This document shows, one piece after another, positions 1-5,195 of a stretch of 5,195 nt of DNA; the first letter of the stretch is position 1, and each line of letters begins with the position of its first letter. The position numbers and the translations under genes are program-made. The notes beneath the pieces are model-generated. The model was not told where the DNA came from and did no database searches. It saw only the letters and a list, made by a program, of their open reading frames with translations. The stretch is from Fidelibacterota bacterium (GTDB lineage Bacteria > Fidelibacterota > UBA2242): assembly GCA_023229045.1 (NCBI GenBank), contig JALOAB010000167.1:1-5195 (forward strand), given 5' to 3'.

Positions 1-4
1 TACC

Positions 5-19
5 AACTTTCGGAAGGTT
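5..19. repeat. Third copy of the CTTTCnGAAGG motif, near-palindromic
   Basis: AACTTTCGGAAGGTT at 5-19 matches the arm at 181-193 in 11 of 13 positions and is itself nearly palindromic (one T-G pairing). Its partner, if any, lies outside the left edge of the window. Confidence 0.5.
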
Positions 20-49
20 CGGTCAAGTAAAATATTTAGCGAACAAGGC

Positions 50-82
50 ATATTCCGGAGCGGGAGCCCCGGAACGAGATAT
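50..82. repeat. Short hairpin element (TTCCGG...CCGGAA)
   Basis: TTCCGG at 53-58 pairs with CCGGAA at 69-74. After one mismatch, GC 60-61 pairs with GC 66-67, closing a GGGA loop. On the minus strand the element reads CTCGTTCCGGGGCTCC, then CGCTCCGGAATGCC. From memory this resembles the widely dispersed 'CTCGTTCCCA...TGGGAATGC' palindromic intergenic repeat. With the neighbouring CTTTCnGAAGG copies it makes the region after argD a repeat cluster with no gene. Confidence 0.5.
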
Positions 83-130
83 AACTTTAAATTGAAGATT
101 TCAAATTAAAAATTTGTAAATCGGGATAAT

Positions 131-193
131 CCTTCAGAAAGTCTCAGGTAGATTTCATTAATGGTTAAGAATTGCGACTCGACTTTCTGAAGG
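131..193. repeat. 13-bp perfect inverted repeat just downstream of argD
   Basis: CCTTCAGAAAGTC (131-143) and GACTTTCTGAAGG (181-193) are exact reverse complements separated by 37 bases, starting 10 bases after the argD stop. In the transcript they could pair as a 13-bp stem and might protect the 3' end. The large loop and the lack of a T run after the second arm argue against a classical intrinsic terminator. A related copy, AACTTTCGGAAGG, lies at 5-17, so this looks like a dispersed intergenic motif. Confidence 0.7.
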
Positions 194-202
194 TTTGAAA
201 TT

Positions 203-1363
203 CTATTCCACCAACGCTTTTGCGATAATCGCGACGGCTTTATCGATCTGTGTCTTTGTGACGTTAATAGCAGGCATAATTCGCAGAACGGTCTGGTGCG
301 TACAATTGATCAGCAGGTTTTGCGCGCGACATTTATCGACAATTTCCGCGCCGGGTTTGGTCAGTTCGACGCCCAGCATGAGCCCGAGGCCGCGGATTTC
401 GCGGATGAGCGCTGATTTGCTTTTCAGATCTTCCAATTTTTGTCGGAAATAAGCGCTCATTTCAACGGCATTTTTTAGCATGTTCTCCTCGTGAATGGCC
501 TGAAAGGTCGCAATTCCCGCCGCACAGGCTAAGGGACTGCCGCCGAAAGTCGAACCGTGCGTGCCGGGTTGGAGAATCTCGCAGTATTTGCGCGCCACAA
601 CGAATGCACCGATCGGCATCCCGCCGCCGAGCGACTTAGCGAGCGTCATCACGTCCGGCTGAACATTATAATGCTGATAGGCGAACATCTTGCCGGTGCG
701 TCCGACTCCGGTCTGGACCTCATCTATAATTAAAATGGCATCGAAGTGGTTACAGAGTTCCCGCGCCGTATGTAAAAATTGCGGCGTAACAGCCGTAATG
801 CCGCCTTCACCCTGAACGACTTCGAGCATGATCGCCGCTACGTTTTCATTCATCAAATTTTCCAGCATGGCGCAATCATTGATATTGCAATAGACGAATC
901 CGCCGAGCAGGGGATCAAATCCTTTCTGATATTCAGTCTGACCGGTGGCGGTGACCGTGGCGAGCGTGCGTCCGTGAAAAGAATTGTTCAGCGTGATTAT
1001 CGTTTTCTTGTGAGGATTGCGTTTACGCACCAGTTTCAACGCCCCTTCGTTGGCTTCCGCACCGCTATTGCAGAAAAAAACCTGTCCGTCGAAACTTTCA
1101 GACACAATGATTTTGGCCAGCTCGCCCTGTTTTTCATTATAATAAACATTCGGCACATGCATGATCTTGTCTAACTGTTCATGCAGAGCGGCGACGACTT
1201 TCGGATGGCAATGACCGATATTGCCACTGCCCCAGCCGGGAAAAAAATCGAGATACTCGGCGCCGTTTTCGTCCCAGACCTGCATGCCGCGTCCCTTTAC
1301 CAGCGTTATTGGAAAACGCCGGTAAGTTTGTAATACGTAGTTATCGAATTCTTTCTGATCCAT
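203..1363 (-). CDS. argD: Acetylornithine aminotransferase (PLP-dependent, class III)
   Basis: ArgD transfers an amino group from glutamate to N-acetylglutamate semialdehyde, giving N-acetylornithine. ArgJ then deacetylates this product. The 386-residue protein is of normal length and has the whole class III aminotransferase core. NSGAEANEGALK (99-110) includes the phosphate-binding SGAEA, and FHGRT (129-133) stacks on the cofactor. EVVQGEGG is at 181-188. IIDEVQTGVGRTG (212-224) has the cofactor Asp214. LAKSLGGGMPIGA (241-253) holds the PLP Schiff-base Lys243, and GSTFGGSPLA (270-279) follows. Related enzymes (ornithine, succinylornithine or GABA aminotransferases) share these motifs, and some ArgD proteins also act on succinyldiaminopimelate. 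The position next to argB and the PGWGSGNIGHCHP segment (42-54) make the arginine role the best call. It is the last gene of the cluster seen here. Confidence 0.95.
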   Translation of the reverse strand: MDQKEFDNYVLQTYRRFPITLVKGRGMQVWDENGAEYLDFFPGWGSGNIGHCHPKVVAALHEQLDKIMHVPNVYYNEKQGELAKIIVSESFDGQVFFCNSGAEANEGALKLVRKRNPHKKTIITLNNSFHGRTLATVTATGQTEYQKGFDPLLGGFVYCNINDCAMLENLMNENVAAIMLEVVQGEGGITAVTPQFLHTARELCNHFDAILIIDEVQTGVGRTGKMFAYQHYNVQPDVMTLAKSLGGGMPIGAFVVARKYCEILQPGTHGSTFGGSPLACAAGIATFQAIHEENMLKNAVEMSAYFRQKLEDLKSKSALIREIRGLGLMLGVELTKPGAEIVDKCRAQNLLINCTHQTVLRIMPAINVTKTQIDKAVAIIAKALVE

Positions 1364-2234
1364 CTTTTAAAATCTCCGTTCCAATTCCTTTTTTTGTGAA
1401 TATTTCGAGTAAGAGTGAATGCTTAATGCGTCCGTCTATAATATGGCCCTTGTTGAGACCGAATTTAAGAGCCTCAAGACAGGAATTGACCTTGGGAATC
1501 ATACCACCGTCAATGATGCCGCTTGCGATCAGTTTTTCGGCTTGCTTCCGGTTGAGGGTACTGATGATGCTTTGATTATCACCAGGTGTTTGCAGAATAC
1601 CGGGCATATCAGTTAAATAAACTAATTTTCGGGCGCCGATCGATGAGGCAATTTCTCCGGCAACCAGGTCGGCGTTGATATTGTAAGTCAGACCATCATC
1701 GCCGCGGCCGAGGGGTGCGATGACCGGAATTTTACCGGAATTGACTAAACGATTTAGAATGCCAGCATCGATATAACGAACCTGGCCAACGAATCCGAGA
1801 TCGATTGGTTGGCCGCTATCATCCGAGACAATTTTATCGACACGGATCAGATCGTCATCGAGACCCGAAATCCCAACCGCATCGCCGTCCAACATATTCA
1901 ATAAATTGACGATTTGCGAATTGATCTTATGCGCCAGTATATTCTCGACGATCTCCATTGTTTCCTGGTCGGTGACGCGCAGACCATTGATGAATTGAGG
2001 CTTTGTGCCGCGACGGCTCATCGCCTGTGTGATAGCTTTGCCGCCGCCGTGAATGACGACCGGCAACCAGCCGACATATTTCATAAAAACGATGTCCTGT
2101 AAAATGGCTTTCATGGCATTTTCGTTATCCATGATACTGCCGCCGAACTTGATGACGATTTTCTTGCCGCGGAAAGCCTTGATGAAGGGCAGGGCTTCGA
2201 TCAGGACGGCGGCTTTGTCGATTATTTTCTGCAT
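1341..2234 (-). CDS. argB: Acetylglutamate kinase, probably arginine-inhibited type
   Basis: ArgB phosphorylates N-acetylglutamate with ATP, the second step of ornithine synthesis and the usual control point of the acetyl-recycling route. The 297-residue amino acid kinase has KFGGS at 29-33 (phosphate-binding Lys29), HGGG at 62-65, GLRVT at 84-88 (substrate-binding Arg86), NINAD at 185-189, LTDMPGI at 207-213 and GGMIPKV at 243-249 (Lys248). About 22 residues precede the first strand and look helical (IIDKAAVLIEALPFIKAF). In arginine-sensitive hexameric kinases, such as those of Thermotoga maritima and Pseudomonas aeruginosa, a similar extension links dimers. The C-terminal HSLLLEIFTKKGIGTEI (272-288) also resembles their arginine-site region. 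Arginine inhibition is therefore inferred, not shown. The gene ends 23 bases inside argD. Confidence 0.97.
   Translation of the reverse strand: MQKIIDKAAVLIEALPFIKAFRGKKIVIKFGGSIMDNENAMKAILQDIVFMKYVGWLPVVIHGGGKAITQAMSRRGTKPQFINGLRVTDQETMEIVENILAHKINSQIVNLLNMLDGDAVGISGLDDDLIRVDKIVSDDSGQPIDLGFVGQVRYIDAGILNRLVNSGKIPVIAPLGRGDDGLTYNINADLVAGEIASSIGARKLVYLTDMPGILQTPGDNQSIISTLNRKQAEKLIASGIIDGGMIPKVNSCLEALKFGLNKGHIIDGRIKHSLLLEIFTKKGIGTEILKDGSERIR
1374..1377 (-). promoter_or_regulatory. Shine-Dalgarno site of argD, inside argB
   Basis: GGAG reads on the minus strand ten bases before the argD ATG at 1363, within the last codons of argB. With the 23-base gene overlap it suggests translational coupling of ArgD to ArgB. 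Confidence 0.55.
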
Positions 2235-2453
2235 ATAAATTCCTTACCTATTTTTATTAACCACGGAGTACGCTAAGAACGCGGAGAAAAATATTTGCCG
2301 CTGATTTGCACGGATATTCACGGATTTTTAAAAACTGATTAATATTTAATATTTGAAATCTAATATCTCCAACCTTCAATTTTCAATCTACAATTTTCTA
2401 TTTGTGTTCATTCATGGTAAAAACTTTGTGTGCTCTGCGGTGAATTGTTCATA
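2235..2453. repeat. Mosaic of degenerate short-period repeats between argJ and argB
   Basis: This 219-base spacer has no plausible gene. It is a patchwork of motifs. Positions 2259-2285 read as three 9-base units (ACCACGGAG, TACGCTAAG, AACGCGGAG). Positions 2299-2328 read as three 10-base units (CGCTGATTTG, CACGGATATT, CACGGATTTT). Positions 2330-2400 are AT-rich, with recurring words such as TTCAATTTTCAATC. Positions 2401-2418 read TTTGTGTTCATTCATGGT. Positions 2423-2443 read, on the minus strand, as 9-base units of the first type (ACCGCAGAG, CACACAAAG). From memory, such 'CACGGAT' and 'CACGGAG' strings are dispersed intergenic repeats of unknown role in several bacterial phyla. The argB ribosome binding site is at the left end. 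Confidence 0.7.
2241..2245 (-). promoter_or_regulatory. Shine-Dalgarno site of argB
   Basis: AAGGA reads on the minus strand six bases before the argB ATG at 2234. This good match and spacing support that start and show that argB has its own initiation site, independent of argJ translation. Confidence 0.75.
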
Positions 2454-3677
2454 CTAGGTGTGATACTGGGCGTTAATTTTAACGTAATCATAGGATAAAT
2501 CGGTAGTGTACACCACGGCGCTGGCTTCTCCGAGATTGCAGTCGAGCACGATATTCAGTTCAACCGGCGCCATCATAGCCTCAATTTCGTTGTTATTCAA
2601 GCTAAGCGGTTCGCCGTGCCGGTAGAGGTAAATCCCGTTAATTCGCAAGTCGGCGACAGCCGGATCGAAATGGGCAAAGACCATTCCAGCCGCGGAGAGA
2701 ATCCGACCCCAATTAGGATCGCACCCGAACAACGCGGCTTTGACGAGCATCGAGTTGGCGATTCCGAAAGCCATTTTGCGGGCGTCGGCGAAATCGTCTG
2801 CGCCATCGATGGAAATGGTCACGAATTTAGTCGCGCCCTCACCATCGCGTACAATCGATTTAGCCATTTCTGTCATCAGCATAAAAAGGGCTTTTTCGAA
2901 TATTGCGCCGGAGGGCGAACCGGCTGTGATGGTCGGATTGCCGGCCAGGCCGTTGGCCATGATCAGGGCGGTATCGTTGGTACTGGTATGACCATCGACG
3001 GTGATCATGTTATAGGAATGTTCGACAGCCGCGCTGAAACTCTTTTCCAGGAAATCGTGATCAATATCGGCGTCGGTCGTAACGAAAGCCAGAGTCGTCG
3101 CCATATTAGGCTGGATCATACCGGAACCTTTGGTGATACCGCATAAAGTGATCTTCTTGCCGTTGGCGGTAAATTTCAGACCGAAGGATTTTGTTACAGT
3201 GTCGGTTGTCAAGATAGCCTCGGCGCAGGCGGCGCCGCCTTCAACCGATAAATGACGGGCAAGGTGCTCAATGCCATAGCGCATTTTATCCATATCCAAT
3301 CGGTGACCGATCACGCCGGTACTGGAAGCCAGAATTAATTCCGGCGGAATGTTGATTTGGGTCGCAAGCAGTCGTAGAGTTTCGTTAACGTCATTCAGAC
3401 CTTGCTGACCGGTGCCGGCGTTGGCATTGCCGGAATTGATTATCAGGGTTTGAAGCCGATTGCCGGTTTTGCGCAGGTTTTCCATAGCGACGATTAACGG
3501 CGCCGCTTTGACGGCGTTGGTGGTGAATTTGGCAGAGCATTTAGCCGGGACGGCGCTTTTGATGATGCACAGGTCTTTGCGTTTACGCTTGAAGCCGGCG
3601 TGCATAGCCGCGCCGGTAAAGCCCTTGGGATCGGTGATTTTGGGATTATCGTAAAAGTTCATGGCAAATCCACTCAT
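2454..3677 (-). CDS. argJ: Glutamate N-acetyltransferase / ornithine acetyltransferase
   Basis: ArgJ moves the acetyl group from N-acetylornithine to glutamate, releasing ornithine and renewing N-acetylglutamate. Some family members also use acetyl-CoA; sequence inspection alone does not say which type this is. The 407-residue product is the normal length. Residues 183-194 (KGSGMIQPNMAT) hold the self-cleavage site, Ala193/Thr194. Thr194 becomes the nucleophile and the new N terminus of the beta chain. Thr120-Gly121 in SSTGVIG form the expected oxyanion hole. DGEGATK (278-284), DPNWGRIL (320-327) and the C-terminal DLSYDYVKINA (393-403) are further family marks. The start may instead be the ATG at 3662 (402 residues). 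It has a weak purine-rich GAGTGGA upstream, while the 3677 ATG has none. The gene stands apart from both neighbours, with repeats on each side. Confidence 0.97.
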   Translation of the reverse strand: MSGFAMNFYDNPKITDPKGFTGAAMHAGFKRKRKDLCIIKSAVPAKCSAKFTTNAVKAAPLIVAMENLRKTGNRLQTLIINSGNANAGTGQQGLNDVNETLRLLATQINIPPELILASSTGVIGHRLDMDKMRYGIEHLARHLSVEGGAACAEAILTTDTVTKSFGLKFTANGKKITLCGITKGSGMIQPNMATTLAFVTTDADIDHDFLEKSFSAAVEHSYNMITVDGHTSTNDTALIMANGLAGNPTITAGSPSGAIFEKALFMLMTEMAKSIVRDGEGATKFVTISIDGADDFADARKMAFGIANSMLVKAALFGCDPNWGRILSAAGMVFAHFDPAVADLRINGIYLYRHGEPLSLNNNEIEAMMAPVELNIVLDCNLGEASAVVYTTDLSYDYVKINAQYHT

Positions 3678-3998
3678 TAGAAATTGAGATTGTATGTTAT
3701 AAAAGTCTGTTCATTTCTTTGTCTTCCTGCCCGTCCGGTCAGGCGGGGATACAAAGAAATGAACCAAAGAAAAATCAAGGCTGTATAAAATTGACTGGAT
3801 TTTCCTCATTACGCTGGTAGAAAATAGGCGTATGGATTTAATGATTTTACTTAAGTTCGCCAAGTAGATTTGACTGGAATGTTGACACAAGGATTCATTT
3901 CGACGCTGATTTTCTATCCAAACGCTATGTTCGGAGAATCCTCCAATCGTCAATTTTATAAGGCCGTATTGAATTGAATATGGGTCCATTTTCAAAAC
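3678..3998. other. argC-argJ spacer: no convincing gene, contains hairpin repeat
   Basis: These 321 bases separate argC from argJ. The minus frame is open from 3995 to 3711 (94 codons), but I do not call it a gene. It starts at TTG, has no Shine-Dalgarno site, and resembles no family I know. Its last 20 or so codons are read from the palindromic repeat at 3709-3764. Beside that repeat, the segment 3763-3779 (AACCAAAGAAAAATCAA) looks like a conserved flank of the same dispersed element. A small stem, GGAG/CTCC around a four-base loop, lies at 3933-3944. No U-rich terminator follows argC. An AT-rich patch at 3689-3701 (TATAACATACAAT on the minus strand) could hold a -10 box for argJ, but no good -35 box is visible. 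Confidence 0.6.
3709..3764. repeat. Long palindromic repeat (14-bp perfect arms) upstream of argJ
   Basis: GTTCATTTCTTTGT at 3709-3722 is the exact reverse complement of ACAAAGAAATGAAC at 3751-3764. The 28 bases between them are GC-rich and contain a second nested stem (CCCG 3730-3733 with CGGG 3744-3747, extendable through one G-T pair). An AU-rich outer stem capped by a GC-rich inner stem suggests a dispersed intergenic palindrome rather than a standard terminator. Only four T follow on the minus strand (3704-3701). It ends 31 bases before the argJ start, so in the transcript it would form a hairpin in the argJ leader. From memory, elements of this type, with an AACCAAAGAAAAATCAAGG flank, recur in several environmental bacterial lineages. 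Copy number cannot be checked here. Confidence 0.8.
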
Positions 3999-5033
3999 CT
4001 ACAGTAAACCAATGGTTTCAGGAACATTCAGCATGATATTCATGTTTTGCACAGCCTGCCCGGAAGCGCCTTTGATTAAATTGTCAATCGCACTCAGCAG
4101 GATCAGATGATCGCCGATGACTTTCAGACCAATATCGCAGAAGTTGGAATAAGCCACATTCTTGATTTGAGGCGGGGAAGATGCCTCACAAATCCGAACA
4201 AACGGTTCTTCGCGATAGAAGTCGCGGTACAATTGTCTAATTTCCGCTTCGGATTTTGACTGATTCAGTTTGGTGTAAATCGTACTGAAAATTCCACGTG
4301 TCAGCGGAACGACATGCGGCACGAATAAAATGTCTACCGCTTGTCCGGAAATTTTTGTCAACTCCTGCTCAATTTCGGGCTCGTGTTGATGGCAACCGAT
4401 TTTATAGGCCGATAAATTCTCGTTGCATTCCGGGTAGTGGAAAGCTGGTTTGGGCGCGCGTCCGCCGCCGGAAATTCCAGTTTTACTATCAACGAAAATG
4501 GTTTCGGTGGCGATCAGACTGTTTTTAAGAACTGGAATCAGCGCCAGCTGGATACCGGTTGGGAAACAGCCGGGATTGGCAATGGCTTGCGCCGCTTTGA
4601 TTGTGGCGCGATTGACTTCCGGTAAACCATAGACAAAATCGTTTAAATGTACGGTGTCGGCATGATCGAGTCCATAAGCCGCCTTGTAAGCCGCGGGAGT
4701 ATTCAAACGATAGTCGGCGCTCAGATCAATCAGCATTTTGTCATCTTTAAGAAAATCAGGCATATATCTCATACTGACGGTATGCGGCAGACAAAAGAAA
4801 ATCACATCGCTGTCGCGGATGATTTCCACGGCGTTGACCGAAGTGCAATTCAGATCGCACAGACCTTTCAGCGCCGGAAAAATGTCTGAATAACACAAAC
4901 CAACTTCCTCGGCCACCACCGCCAAACGGCTGAGCGTCACGTACGGATGGCGTAGCAGAATTTTTACCAGTTCATAACCGGCATAACCGGTCGCGCCGAC
5001 AACTGTCACCCGAATTTTTACATTACTTTGCAT
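3999..5033 (-). CDS. argC: N-acetyl-gamma-glutamyl-phosphate reductase
   Basis: ArgC reduces N-acetylglutamyl phosphate to N-acetylglutamate semialdehyde with NADPH, the third step of ornithine synthesis, in the cytoplasm. The 344-residue product has the usual length of the family. Residues 13-19 (GATGYAG) form the dinucleotide-binding glycine loop. Residues 153-159 (NPGCFPT) contain the catalytic Cys156. Residues 215-220 (HQHEPE) hold the probable catalytic His217, and 321-327 (KGASGQA) is the conserved C-terminal segment. The frame is open upstream to 5075, but homologues begin just before the glycine loop, so I chose the ATG at 5033. The alternative ATG at 5045 lies only one base after the AGGAG and is less likely. 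The start lies inside the end of argH. A spacer of about 320 bases separates its stop from argJ. The fold and all key residues look intact. Confidence 0.97.
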   Translation of the reverse strand: MQSNVKIRVTVVGATGYAGYELVKILLRHPYVTLSRLAVVAEEVGLCYSDIFPALKGLCDLNCTSVNAVEIIRDSDVIFFCLPHTVSMRYMPDFLKDDKMLIDLSADYRLNTPAAYKAAYGLDHADTVHLNDFVYGLPEVNRATIKAAQAIANPGCFPTGIQLALIPVLKNSLIATETIFVDSKTGISGGGRAPKPAFHYPECNENLSAYKIGCHQHEPEIEQELTKISGQAVDILFVPHVVPLTRGIFSTIYTKLNQSKSEAEIRQLYRDFYREEPFVRICEASSPPQIKNVAYSNFCDIGLKVIGDHLILLSAIDNLIKGASGQAVQNMNIMLNVPETIGLL

Positions 5034-5195
5034 GTTTATTCTCATACTCCTGACTGATTTGACGATAAGCTTCACGGAAAGGCATGCCGCTCTTGACCAG
5101 TTGATAGACTTTTTCAGTGGCGAACAATTCGGCGGTCATAGCCTTCCGACAATCTTTACGATTAACCGACAGGTTTTTAAAAATGATGGTCGCGA
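5023..5195 (-). CDS. argH: Argininosuccinate lyase, C-terminal end (partial, runs off the window)
   Basis: This is the last 56 codons and TAA stop of a gene whose 5' part lies beyond the right edge. The readable tail includes MTAELFATEKVYQLVKSG followed by MPFREAYRQIS. This matches the C-terminal domain of argininosuccinate lyase, where an 'ATxxAYxLVxxGxPFREAH' stretch is characteristic. The enzyme splits argininosuccinate into arginine and fumarate in the cytoplasm, the last step of arginine synthesis. The active-site loop and the fumarase-superfamily signature are not in the window, so the call rests on this tail and on its place directly before argC. The stop overlaps the argC start by 11 bases, which suggests one transcript and coupled translation. 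No frameshift or early stop is visible in the part seen. Confidence 0.9.
   Translation of the reverse strand, partial: ATIIFKNLSVNRKDCRKAMTAELFATEKVYQLVKSGMPFREAYRQISQEYENKHAK
5041..5051 (-). promoter_or_regulatory. Ribosome binding region of argC, inside argH
   Basis: AGGAG reads on the minus strand at 5051-5047, 13 bases before the ATG at 5033 and one base before the ATG at 5045. A second weaker GAG at 5043-5041 is 7 bases before the 5033 ATG. The spacing excludes 5045 in practice and fits 5033 moderately well. The site lies in the argH coding sequence, so argC translation is probably helped by ribosomes finishing argH. Confidence 0.5.

Noticed and set aside
131..193. Intrinsic terminator for argD
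   Set aside because: The stem is strong, but the 37-base loop is long and no T run follows on the minus strand, so I annotate it only as an inverted repeat.
779..1174. Plus-strand open frame of 131 codons
   Set aside because: It is antisense to the conserved core of argD and has no family resemblance.
2410..2420. Possible ArgR operator (ATGAAT-like sequence before argB)
   Set aside because: Only half of an ARG-box-like word is present, and it falls inside a block that looks like a dispersed repeat. No paired 18-bp box is visible near argC, argJ or argB.
2616..3146. Plus-strand open frame of 176 codons
   Set aside because: It lies wholly antisense to argJ, whose protein carries all family motifs. 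The antisense product has no recognisable domain and is explained by codon bias of the opposite strand.
3689..3717. Sigma-70-like promoter for argJ (TACAAT or TATAAC as -10)
   Set aside because: No acceptable -35 box occurs at 16-18 bases upstream; that position falls in the hairpin arm. AT-rich words of this kind are common by chance here.
1..5195. CRISPR array, tRNA or rRNA gene, insertion sequence, or defence system
   Set aside because: No regularly spaced long repeats, cloverleaf, transposase-like frame or terminal repeats around a gene were seen. The coding content is fully accounted for by arg genes.

Overview
The window holds a run of arginine-biosynthesis genes, all on the minus strand. 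Read in the direction of transcription (high to low coordinates), it starts with the 3' end of argH at the right edge, then argC, argJ, argB and argD. All five products are recognisable from their own active-site motifs, and the four complete genes look intact. I see no mobile-element genes, RNA genes, CRISPR array or defence-type system.

The genes lie in two tightly joined pairs separated by noncoding spacers. argH overlaps argC by 11 bases and argB overlaps argD by 23 bases. argJ stands apart, with about 320 bases on its 5' side (3678-3998) and 219 bases on its 3' side (2235-2453). Those two spacers, and the 202 bases downstream of argD, contain several kinds of short palindromic or short-period intergenic repeats. 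They include a perfect 14-bp inverted repeat just upstream of argJ, a mosaic of 9- and 10-bp period degenerate repeats between argJ and argB, and a group of palindromic elements after argD. These spacers are the least explained part of the window.

Together ArgB, ArgC, ArgD and ArgJ convert N-acetylglutamate to ornithine, with ArgJ passing the acetyl group back to glutamate (the acetyl-recycling route). ArgH makes arginine from argininosuccinate. ArgF/carbamoyltransferase and ArgG are not in the window. ArgB carries an N-terminal helical extension and a C-terminal signature like those of arginine-inhibited hexameric acetylglutamate kinases, so feedback control at that step is likely.

The organism is a bacterium with moderate GC content and clear Shine-Dalgarno sites before several genes. 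The intergenic repeat types resemble, from memory, those common in FCB-group, Planctomycetes-like and related environmental lineages, but the sequence does not fix a phylum.
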